Positions 33,230-43,814 of a DNA stretch of 64,000 bases are shown piece by piece. This DNA is from Allodiplogaster sudhausi (taxonomy: Eukaryota > Nematoda > Chromadorea > Rhabditida > Diplogasteridae). Every line of letters starts with the position of its first letter. Position 1 is the first letter of the stretch. A program made the position numbers and the translations under genes. Under the pieces are notes generated by a model, which was given only the letters and a program-made list of their open reading frames with translations, searched no databases and was not told where the DNA came from. Location of the stretch: NCBI GenBank assembly GCA_945643635.1, contig CALZFC010000072.1, positions 1,102,501-1,166,500 of the forward strand, written 5' to 3'.

Positions 33230-34870
33230 GCACAATTTTTCCATGCATTAAATGAGATGCTCACTTCTTCATGCCAATATCATAGATCATGCAATCATTC
33301 ATCAACCTGATATTCTTAAGTCGGTGAACTTGGTCATGTTACTGTCATGCGAAATACTTTTATCAGCAACTTTGAGATTTCATAAGCTAATTTGTACAAC
33401 AAGAAACAAACTAGATAGCAAATTGACGGTGCCAACTTGCAGCACGGTCGCATGTCTGGCTTTCACACTTTCCACTGTTTCTGTCGCCCGCTCTGCTATG
33501 GTTTCCGAACAAGAATCTAGTTGCACAAGGTTGGGCAAGTCCATTCTGGTACATTTCCCTTCATTTTGAACCTAGCAAGATTGTCACTTGTTCTGACTAC
33601 GGTCTAGTTGGAAAGTTACGAGAAACTTTTACTTTCTGGATTTCTTTAAATATTTAACATTTAAAGGAGGGTTCCGATCAGGGTTGCAGTTTTTTGTTTT
33701 TTTTTGTTTTTTTGTTTGTTTTTTTTTTTGGTTTTTTGGGTTTTTTTGGGGTTTTAACAAAAAAATTTTTTGTTTGTTTTTTGTTTGGAGTCGGCCCAAA
33801 AAACAAAAAAAGTTTTTACACGAAATCTTTCCGATGTCTATTCCTCCAGCAAAATTTTAAGATTAGAGAGTTCTAATTTCTCAATTCGTGATATCACATT
33901 TTGGTCTAATTATCATTTCCGAATTTTTTTTTACGATTTTTATTGTGTTATTGCTGTTGTAGATCAAGAATTTAACCAAGTCTCTCTTCTAAAATTACGA
34001 TTAGAGCAATTTTTTTTTTGGTTTTTTTTTGTTTTTTTTTGTTTTTTGTACAAAAAATTTCTTCTTTTTGTTGTTTTGTATTCAAAAAAAACCTTCTTTT
34101 TTTTGGTTTTTTTGGCAAAAAAATTTTTTGGTCAGGGGATTTTTTGTTCTACATCCCTGGTTCCGATATGTATGTCCCCTCCATTCGGAAAGCTTGGTAT
34201 TGGACCACTATTTGAGTTGGGGGAGGTCTACAAGAGAGAGGGGTATTATTTTCAACTAAAGTTTGAGGTGGGGGAACAATTGCGGGGGTTCTAATAAAGG
34301 GGTCCAAGAGCGGTAAGAAAATCCTTGAAGGCAAAATCTGACACTCACTAACAATATGCGTAATTTTCCTTGTACATACATAAAATGAGATGCTCACCTG
34401 ATCATCACTCATCAAACTCATACTCTTAAGTTATGTGAACATTGTCATGCCGCTGTCATGCGAATTACAGTAATCAGCCACTTCGAATTTCAGGAGTTTT
34501 TACTACTAGAAAGAACTAGAGTCATTAGCAACTTGAGAACGTCTTTGTTTCGCGAAAATTTGCGGTACGATCGCAAGTCTTTGGCTTTCACCCTTTCCAT
34601 TGTTTCTTTCGCCCGCTCTCAGTCGCTGCTATGGTTTCCGAACAAGAGTCTAGTTGCGCCCTGTCGGGCAAGTCCATCCAGGTACATTTGCCTTCATTTT
34701 GAACCCAGCAAGATCGTCAATTGTTCTGACTACCCTCTAGTTGGAAAGTTACAAGAAACGAATTGATTTATTTCTTTTCCATATTCTTTTAAAGTTTTTA
34801 AAGCTTTTAGTTATTGCGATGAAAAAAGTTATTACGATTACTTTTAGTTATTACGATTACTCCAACAGAT
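33230..34870. repeat. Tandemly repeated block upstream of the EGAS-like gene
   Basis: Two related blocks (about 33,230-33,670 and 34,330-34,790) share aaatgagatgctcacctct, tggctttcaccctttccactg, tatggtttccgaacaaga and ctagttggaaagttacgag. Two more copies lie at about 60,590-60,930 and 61,230-61,650, upstream of the second EGAS-like gene. No gene can be read. They may be eroded exons or simply duplicated flank. Confidence 0.7.
33680..34159. mobile_element. hAT-type MITE with T/G-homopolymer interior
   Basis: The 480-bp element is flanked by a perfect 8-bp direct repeat gttccgat (33,672-33,679 and 34,160-34,167). It begins cagggttgcag; the inverse of its end reads cagggatgtag, so the termini are imperfect inverted repeats. 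The interior is long T runs broken by single or grouped Gs. The size of the target duplication fits hAT. Frames over the T/G runs (Phe-rich) are spurious. Confidence 0.8.
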
Positions 34871-34922
34871 GAAAAAAGGAAAGTTTTTAAAATCTTTATC
34901 TTTACATAATCTTATATTCAGG

Positions 34923-37900
34923 ATGAAAGCAGCGTTCTTGTCGTTCCTCATTTTCATCTTTCTTGGTAAATTAACGAGATTGATCATTTTGTTCTGTTCT
35001 AAAGAAGTTTATCTAGCTTTACCTTGCAAAAGTACTCTCATTTCAGGAAATCTGGATGCGGTTAGTAAGAAGAAACACCGCACCACACCGATTTGCACTG
35101 AACAAATTATTTGCACCACAATGCAGATGAAAAAAGGAAAGCTTTTAAAATATTTACTCCTAAATCATATGTAAATGCTTGCAATTCAATTCACTATATG
35201 TATGTTTTCAGCGAACGAGTTACCAATGCAATAACGGCAGATGGTTTGATATCCTCGCCGATGAGTCTTATGGCGGATCTGAACCCCGACCCACCGGTAG
35301 ACCCCCCAGGTATTCTTTAGTCGTTTCGCAAAACGACTCCTGCAATTGTGTCATGACGTGCGCACATGGCATACTCCAATATACGACAATACCGATGGTC
35401 AGTCTTATTTGACTTCCTATATACATACATACATACATGTCTCTCTCCTTAGATTGTTTAATTCATTACTATTGCTCTAAAGCTGTTTTTTTTTCAGTTA
35501 ACAGGCCCTCGTTCTGCTTCTTACCGTGTAGATGCAAACAAAGTCGTCGGAATAACCGGGAATGGAAGCAATGAATTTTGCGCGGGAGAGGATGGGCTTC
35601 AGCTTAATATGATAATTTGGTGCGAGAACGCTACGATCTTCTTCTCAAAAGTCAAAGATATATGTATGTCTTTCACCAATCTACCGACTTTGTGGATTAC
35701 AGCTACAAAAATATTTGCCGTCAACGAAAGTTCAACTGATAGTTGCGTGGCTACGTTCGGCAACACCGTCTGCACAACAATGACTTCCACGACCACCTCG
35801 ACGACTACTGCATTGACAACCTCTTCGACTTCCACGCCAACGTCAACAACATTGACCTCTTCGATCTCGGCAGCGTCATCTTCATCAGAACTTATGAAGA
35901 CAACGTAATACAACGAATAGCTTAAAGGAATCATCCATGGAAAAATTATTTTCTCTTGCGTTTCTGCATTGCACAAAATCGCCTGTTCTTAGCAAGAGAG
36001 TGTGTGTTTCAAAATATGAGGGTGCTCTTTAAGGGATCTAAAAATAGTTGCGCTTTGATCTTAGACAATTTCAGAAAATTAAATAAATCTTTAGTATTTT
36101 TACAAGAAGTTTACGTAACTCATATTGAATATTTTGGAATGAATATTAATGAAAGAATGTTTTTTTTAAGTTCTCTCACCGCAACGCCAACAGCAGCACT
36201 CACAGATTCAGCAACTACATCAGCTCATTCTATGATCTCGGCTTCTTCGACACAGTCATCATCAATGTCGGCCACATCGACTTCCACATCAACACTCATC
36301 ACATCGACTTCAGTGATCTCGGAAACTTCATCTTCGTCAAAACCTACAACGACTACGTAAATACCGAACCGCTTTAGTGATCTCAATAGAAATGTCCTTT
36401 GACAATTTCACAGAATTAATCTGCGATGATTGAAAAATCTTTAAAAAAAGTTTACGAAATTGTAAGACATGTTTTTAAGTATGGCGCCACCGGCTTCTAA
36501 TTCTCTCACCACAACGCCAATAGCAGCACTCACCGAATCAGCTACATCATCATCTCAGTCTGTGTCCTCTGCATCTTCTATTCAGCCTACATCAACAACG
36601 TAATTGTATATAAGTATAAGAATATAAAAATATATAATACTTACATATAAGAATCAAGTTCAAAATGTGAGCACCCCGAATAATTCTCCTCTTTCATGGA
36701 TTAGCCAAGATCTCAAAAGACTATCAATTTAACTTAGCTCATCAACCACGACAACTAAAACAGCTAATGCGGAGGGCCCGTGCGGATCATACAGAATGGC
36801 AGCCGGGAATCGCATTGCAAATGTGTCAGTTTGGAGGCATTAGTGAAGGAACCGCAAACTTGTCAATGCAGATGCCAGCGTAAGGATTCGCTTGCCATCT
36901 GCAAAGTGCTCGATGCAAGTCATTCATGCATTTGCTCTGCCAACTACACCGGACCAACTTGTGGCAATTGTCAGTAGACCGCTGATTAGAGACGCCAAAG
37001 CTTTTCAGTGATATTTTCTTGCTTCCAGCTCTTGCATCTCAAGGGCGTCTCATAAATATTTTTGGAAATGATTCACTCAAGCAAGGGCTTGATGTTAGTT
37101 GATCAGGATTAAATATTAAAAAAACGTATGTACTTTGCAATTTCAGATGATTTCAAAAGGGAAGTACTCACCGGCTGTCTTCACATCCTCTCTGCCTGCT
37201 CTTCTAAGCTTTATCTCTGATGAAGACCGTATGGGTCTTCGCTGGAAGCTCGAGGACATCATCGCTGATGCTACTTTTCTGGGAGCAACACTCGATTTGG
37301 AGTTCAACGAAATTCGACATAAAGTGTACGAATTGAGCAGATTGTTTATAGATCTGCGTTTCAAATGCGTCATGATCCCTTCCTCGGAAACTGCTTCGTC
37401 TTCAACCCGGCCGCCCAAAACCGCTCAACAAGTCTTGCGATCGTTGAAGATGACCAAGGTTGAAACTATTGAGAAAAATTATTATTTTAAATCTCGCTAA
37501 AAAACCTTAAACTGCCAGCCTTTTATCATGATTTCTTGTAACCGTTGACGCGCAAAGTGCCGAGCAGGCCATCTGATCAGAAACAACTGGAGTCAATGTC
37601 TTCATTCAGCCTGGCAAGCTCCTTCTGTTTTCTTTAGATTTTTCTTTGGATGATTAATTAATTAGGTAGCCTTGAAGTACTAAAAAGATAACATTTGTTC
37701 CAGCATCTCTTGGAGTCTACGCCGAGAGCAAGGGAATCACACTTCTTCCGGGAACAACTACAACTATTCGATTAAGCGAGGTATCCAAGGTTTTTATGAA
37801 TATCTTTTAGTGCTTCTGAGAATGTCCAAATTTGCTCATGTTTCTTCACCATGAATATATAAATTCGAACTAAAGACTGTGAAATAATTATGTGTTCAGT

Positions 37901-38795
37901 TTACTTATACCGCCTACGGTGGAGTAAATGGGAGGTGCGTACGTGACAAATCGGAAGTGGCTTCATTCTACTTTGACTTTGACTACTCCACCGATGTCAG
38001 TTTTATCTTGTTTAATGAACAATCTGCATTAAAAAAAACGTCAGTACCTAGTTTCTTGGGCAAGCAATATGCATATGTAAATAGTCACCTGCATCTCGTC
38101 CCTCCTCTCCTCCCGCGGCGATCCCTCTGGCTGGCCAGAGTGCGAGTGCCCTCCGGCTTGTCGTTCAAACGTCTTCGAAACTCGCCTCTCCCAAGCACCA
38201 AAAACTCAGAAAAAGGTACTTTCTCATAAAAGTTTTTTTTCTATTTTCGTAAAAACATTTCAAAATTTTATTTTGTATTTGAAACATTCAGGTCCGTAAT
38301 TTCTGTTTCCTCGAAAATAATGGAAACATCTCGCTCAGCTTCGAAGAGAATTGCACAACTAGCATGGTCTTATTTTACTTCTTGAATTTTATTTTTCTTA
38401 AGGTTGTATACAAGTGTCATTTCTTCTTAATTATTATATTCTCTTTGATTAGTGACAAATTTTAGAGCACTGTCAACATTCTCTTTGCTTCAATCGACGT
38501 ACATGCCGAAGTTGAGCATCTCTCGCTGTCGGTCTGTAGCTAATTTTATTTACGAAACGAAAGCATTTCTCGAAAAAAAAGGATTAATGAGATTGATTTT
38601 TGAATGAATGAGATTCTTACTTTAATGTTATACTTCATTTAGTTCTCCTCTTTGCTTGGCGCCTTCGGCTGCCAGCTCAGTCTCCTCCTCGGCTGCTCGG
38701 TCATCTTCGTCCTCGAGATCGTGCTTCTGCTCGCACGAATCGCTCTTGGCACGCCGCCAACTCCTCGTCGCGAGGATCAATACCCTATCGTCTAG
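34923..38795 (+). CDS. EGAS-like protein: Thr/Ser-rich stalk, EGF-like module and DEG/ENaC channel
   Basis: Likely sodium channel subunit of the nematode EGAS type (EGF plus amiloride-sensitive channel). Exons: 34,923-34,965 (MKAAFLSFLIFIFL, signal peptide or first membrane helix); about 35,047; 35,212-35,397 (Cys-rich); 35,498-35,663; 35,703-35,904, 36,171-36,356 and 36,480-36,599 (Thr/Ser stalk); 36,738-36,969 (CICSANYTGPTCGN, EGF-like end); 37,029-37,093; 37,147 onward (channel finger region, then GNCFVFN); about 37,707-37,791; 37,901-37,995; an exon ending 38,216 with ECECPPACRSNVFETRLSQA; about 38,293-38,365; 38,465-38,533; 38,643-38,795 (GAFGCQLSLLLGCSVIFVLE, second membrane helix, stop TAG). 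Phases agree for most exons. Three points do not resolve: the donor after 35,047, a 1-nt slip before the EGF Cys cluster, and a frame change before GNCFVFN. These may be short introns or damage. Confidence 0.75.
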
Positions 38796-38799
38796 AATT

Positions 38800-39679
38800 G
38801 AACCCTTTCCATTACCTTCAACTCTCCCGCATTCACGATATTTGCATAACTCTATTTCAGTGTTGATTTTGTTCAATTCAGTATACATATACTCTAACTT
38901 TATTGTCATGCCGAAATTGTACAATTTTAGACTAGCCGTCTGTTTCGAAATTTTTGAATATACATACATAGCTTAGATTGCGTGATAAAAATTTTTGTTT
39001 TACATTCTGCAGTCAAGACGATGGCAACCGTGACCTCGGAAAATAGAATGGAAAAGTTTTTTTTGGAACATTAAGAATGTCAGTATAATGAACTTCTGCA
39101 TATTCTACGCGTTAAAATTGAATGCCTTAGAATGTGCTCAAAACTTGTGCAGTGGTACTTTCTGATACGGAGAAACGATTGGTTATGGTGTGCTCGATGG
39201 AAATACTCCTTCACTTGTACAAGAATGTTGACTATTGTGATGGCTGTAGCTGGGCAGCCCCAGGGGTGGTGGGTTTTCTTGAACCAAGGCCATGATGTCA
39301 AATTCCCACACGGTCTTGAAGCTGGTGGCATGTGGCTGACTTCTGGTAAACATCTAAGAAATGCAGGGACTTCTGAAAATAGCTTTGTGGGTTACAGTTA
39401 AGAAAAAGCGGTTTTTATAATGTGATGACATCGAGAGCATCCTTTTTGCTTATATCTTACAATTTTCAACTGTAAGTAGCAAAACTTGTTTGGGGTAGGA
39501 TCGCTGCATTGGAGGATATGCAGAATTTTAAAATTTCAAAGTCTTCGCTTCGTGGATGCTGCCACTTTCCACTTTCCAGGTGAGCCCACGCGAAATTGCT
39601 ATGGAGTCTGAAAAACGCTCTAGTTAGCGACTACAGCTTTTGCATTCTTGCCAGGTCCAAGTGAACTTTTGCAATGGCT
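38800..39679. other. 3' flank and repeat, no gene seen
   Basis: The segment at about 39,130-39,330 recurs in altered form at about 42,290-42,480 (shared cagcccc and ggtgggttttcttgaac). Minus-strand frames there resemble no transposase I can name. Confidence 0.5.
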
Positions 39680-40200
39680 CGTCATATGCAATGACAGCCC
39701 TTAGTTGCTTAGAAACCACAGCCGGAGATGTCCTTCTAGGAATTGCTTGAATCTTTATTCAGCGCCAACAGGCCCAGGCCATTTATTTGAAAAGTTCACT
39801 AGTTTTACGAATTTAAAGGGACTGAGGATCGGAAGTGGGATGCGAATTTAGGCTATTGAGAGCTATGTACATATTAGAAAAGTTGCATGATGACTGCAAA
39901 GGAAATAACAACTGAACGATAGGGAACTGAAATAACCAATAGGGAATCGAAAGGGCGTAAGGGCATAATTAATAATTTCGTTGAAGAAAGAACTCTACAC
40001 AATCTGCAGACGTTTAAAAAGTAATTGAAACTTCGCCTTGCAAACTGCGATCCTCACAATCAGTCCCTTAAATTCGCAAAACAAGTTCACTTTTCAATGT
40101 ATGTAAGTGTGCTGAGACTGTTGGCACTGAATAAAGATTCCTATAAGAACATCTCCGGCTGTGGTTTCTAAGCAACTAACACGAAGGTTGTCATTGCATA
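39680..40200. mobile_element. Fold-back element, about 150-bp inverted arms
   Basis: The left arm (about 39,690-39,840) and the inverse of the right arm (about 40,030-40,200) share gttgcttagaaaccacagc, cggagatgt, gaatctttattcag, and gaatttaa-gggactga. The spacer is about 190 bp. A diverged, less complete copy of arm plus spacer lies at about 41,730-42,150. I found no target duplication. Confidence 0.75.
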
Positions 40201-40442
40201 TTGCGACTTTTTAAAAAAAAAATTCACATGGTCTGCAAAACCTGAAGCAAAACAAGAGACGGGCAGAGATAGAATGAGAATGAAGGAGGGAGTGAGACGG
40301 AGAGAAAAAGAGGAGGAGAGAATGAAAGGGAGAGAGAGGGATAAAGAGCCGCCGTTGAGTGAATACCCAATCTGCCTTCTCGACCAGTCGCCTCTCGCCA
40401 TACACGCGAGTTCTGTATTTTGCTGAATTACAAACTTCGAAA

Positions 40443-43400
40443 TGCCGCTTCAACTGTTTACCCAGCTACCATGGTAAGCATTTTTAATATATTATATAAA
40501 TAAATATATTTTTTTTTATGTATTTTAAATACTTGTTTGCCAACCATAAATAAAGTCAGAAAGTTCACTTTTAACTTCTACCGCTGCCGACCGTGCCAAC
40601 ATCAGTAGATGCCTACTTTTTACTGTGGCCTATTCTGCCAAGAAACGACGGAAAGATCAAGTTTCACGACGATTGGAAAATCGATTATGAACGCTCTTCC
40701 TTTAAACGCCGCAATGCAGGTCCTGAGACTCTTGTAATGTAAACCTCAATTGTTTTTAAATAACAATTATTTTTTTTCAAAAAAAAAAGAGAAAGCTCAT
40801 GCAAAAATAAATATTTATGTATGCATCGTCGAACTAAATATTTGACAAGAAATTAAAAAATTGATGAATAATTGGATATTGAATATCCTTAAAAGTATCC
40901 TAGTAAAGTAAATATCCTTAATTAAATATCAAAGTATTTTTTGAATATCCTTAAAAGTAAATTGGAGTTATTCTTCTTCTGTTTTTTTCTAAGCCGGCAA
41001 GAAGTCGTGCACCGACATGCTTCCGACGTCAGATGATAATACCGAAATGTTTTAGCCACCTGGAATGAAGCAGATGTCCATCGACTATCTCGGATATTCT
41101 GCCGAGGACACTCCTGCATTAAGAAGAGCGACTGCAAACTGAAGTTGACCAAAGAGCTAAACTCCACTCTTTTCGCCGAGTGGCGCTCTTCGAGTAACTA
41201 GATTTGCTCAATTGGCGCTATTAACGTTCTGTCTTGCACATCGGAGATTGTGGGGTCGCCGCAAAAGGGAAGCGACGGGAATTGTGCGAGGGGAAATCCG
41301 CGTTATCGATGAATGCAGAAAGTCAAATCTTCGTTCTGTCGCATCAAAAAATTAATTTCAAGTACGATAAATAAATTAATAAAGATTGTAATCAGCACGC
41401 AGTCATCAAACTACGCAGAATATGATCTCAATAATAATTCGTCTCAAATCACTCGACACCACGAACGTCGAGTTATGAGTAATTATGAGTTTGGCGCCAG
41501 AACGCTAATTCTATAACAGCTCACTCTCTCACGCTGTCTATTTCTCGTTTCTATCTCTATTTCTCACTCACTCACCCTCTCTCTCATTCTCTCTATTTCT
41601 CTCCCTCTTACTAGCACTCACTCCTTCTCTATCTCACTATAACAAGGGAACAATATTACAAAGTGAGACAATGAGGCTTAATATTATCTTGCGATTTTAA
41701 GATTAGATTGCATATTTCTTGACCCCACTTGAAGTTGTCATGGATTCTGAAAAAAACGCGTCTAGCTGACGACTTCAGGTTTTGTAGCCCACGTGAATCT
41801 TACCGAAAAGGTTTTCGCAATCCCTGCCATCCCTTAGTTGCTTGGAAACCACGCCGATATTCCTAAAGGAATTGCTTGAATCTTTTTTTCGGCGCCATCT
41901 GTTCAGCCCACATATGTATGTATCTGAACAGTAAACTTGTTTAGCGAATGGGGATCGGAATTGGAATATGAAGTTTCATCAAATACTTCAGGCTGTTTAT
42001 GAAATTGAGAAGCTACATGTTTGAAGAAGTGTCGTTATGTTTATAAAGGAAATAATAACTGAACGATAGACTAATAGGGAATCGTAATGTTATAAGAGAA
42101 TAGTTAATTACTTGGATGATGAAAAAATGCTCTAAAAAAATATAGATGTTTCTAACCCGTCTACCAAAGGTAATTAATTAGCATGTAAGTGTGACCTCTG
42201 GTCTTTCGTCAAATTTGCACGGATCTGAATAAGGTTGTGACGTCTCCTGCCCTTCCCTCTAGTCAAATAATTAGTGAAATGGTACTTTCTGTCATTTCCG
42301 ACAGGGCACTTTCTGCTACTTCACAACACTCTAGTTAGTACAAATGGGAAGTGTTTTTCAACGAGAAGAATATTGCCTATTATGATGACAGTGGTTGCTA
42401 AGATGGAAGGCAGCCCCTGGGATGGTAGGTTTTCTTGAACGAAAGCCACTACGTCAACTGCCGACACCTTTTTGAAAACATGAGCGCTCCATTAGTTCGA
42501 TAAGTTGACACATCCTTTAGTTAGGTGTCGTTGCGTTGTCAGAGAATATTCTATGGGAAGCCGAATTAAGTCACAATGAGACCCCAAATTACGTTCATAA
42601 CGATAATCTTTATCATTATAAACAGGAGAAAATGTCTAATTTAGAGATCTGCTCACCTTCTCACTCTTCTCACTCTCCTCTCTTCAATATCTCTCTCTCT
42701 CTCTCTCTCTCGTCATTGTAATTTACGCGTTTTTGCAATTATCATGTTCATGGTTAGATTTGCGCTAGTTTTAACATGCAAACTGATTGAAATAAACATA
42801 CCTTTATATTATAGCGTAACTCGACCGCCTGCGTATACCAGGCCCTTACTCTCTCATGTCACATACACTGATGTCGAGAAGCGCCTTCTCGAGAAGACGC
42901 ATCACAGTCTCTTTAAGTAAGAAGGAAACTCTTCACAGGGCCGTAAATTCTCAAGGCTGTAAAATTCGAAGGCCCTAACAATAAGTAGTAGTAATTAAGA
43001 GCTTTGATATTCAAATTGTTATGCTTTGTGGTCACTCGATATACCTCCCGTTACTGATTATCTGACACTTACAGAACAATAGTGCAACTAATCTAGAAAG
43101 TAAAAAGAGGTCAAATTTAAGCTCAAAAAGACTGTTTCTCCTCTTCCTGTGGAAACCTCAGATAAATCAGATAATCTTCTTGGCAAGGAAAATGCATTGC
43201 TTGATCTTTTGAATACGAAAACAAGCGAGCTAACAACTTCGTAGCAAGAAATGCAACCAGCTAGTCGTCACTTCTTCAGCCTGAGTTAAATTATATTCCT
43301 GCTTTTGTCCCGTCTTGCTGTTTTGGCAATTAGATGAGCAAAAAAATTTGAAAAAGGACAGAAAGAAAAAGAAAGATAGAGATTAAGACAGAAGGAATTA

Positions 43401-43801
43401 AAAGAGAGTGAGAGGGTAAAAGAGAAAAAAAAATTATCTTCTTATCTTCTACCAATTATGTTTGTCATCATATATTCGATCAAGCATATTTATCTATTCT
43501 AAATCTCTATCCAAATCAATTTCTCACTATCCCATGTCAGTGAGAAGTAAACATAAAGAGACGAAGAGATAATAAGAGCAAAAAGAAGGACGCCAGATCC
43601 AGCCAGCTCTTTCGGAGAGGCCTCACTGCTCCTTACATATTTATACATCCTAACCGAATATGCTTTCAGGTACATTCGCCATACATGCGATTACAACTGG
43701 ATTCCTGTTTCCATATACGTGACAACTACTACTATTTATTACAAGATGAATTGTAACTTTGTCGTCACAAGTTCGACAATCTGTAACGGTCGAGCAGCCA
43801 G
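40443..43801 (+). CDS. Unnamed multi-exon gene, partial model
   Basis: Candidate exons: 40,443-40,474 (starts MPLQLFTQLP); about 40,611-40,723 (WPILPRNDGK, HDDWKIDYERSSFKRRN); about 40,998-41,193 (Cys/Lys-rich, ending near NSTLFAEWR); 42,815-42,916 (ending EKRLLEKTHHSLF); 43,670-43,801 (YIRHTCDYNWIPVSIYVTT, ending NGRAA). The last two join in phase across TTTCAG. The earlier ones do not all join, and one frame ends in TAG. I recognise no domain. A fold-back copy lies in the big intron, and the TTAA transposon starts 14 bp after the 43,801 donor, so any further exons are displaced or lost. Confidence 0.3.
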
Positions 43802-43814
43802 GTAGGTTGTCTCT

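Noticed and set aside
33694..34294. Phe-rich plus-strand frames near 33.7-34.3 kb.
   Set aside because: They lie inside the T/G-rich MITE bounded by 8-bp direct repeats.
35743..36377. A shifted frame across the Thr/Ser exons reads like a globular protein (many Asp, Phe, His, Asn) in both EGAS copies, suggesting dual coding.
   Set aside because: Comparing copies A and B in the first such exon, changes fall mostly at third positions of the Thr/Ser frame (about 14, against 11 and 7) and least at third positions of the shifted frame. In copy B the shifted frame of the next exon has a stop. Splice phases also fit only the Thr/Ser frame. The pattern is a by-product of ACN/TCN codons.
39080..39331. 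Minus-strand frame that looked like a mariner or Tc1 transposase piece.
   Set aside because: No DDE motif, terminal repeats or TA duplication could be identified; only repeat similarity to 42.3 kb is clear.
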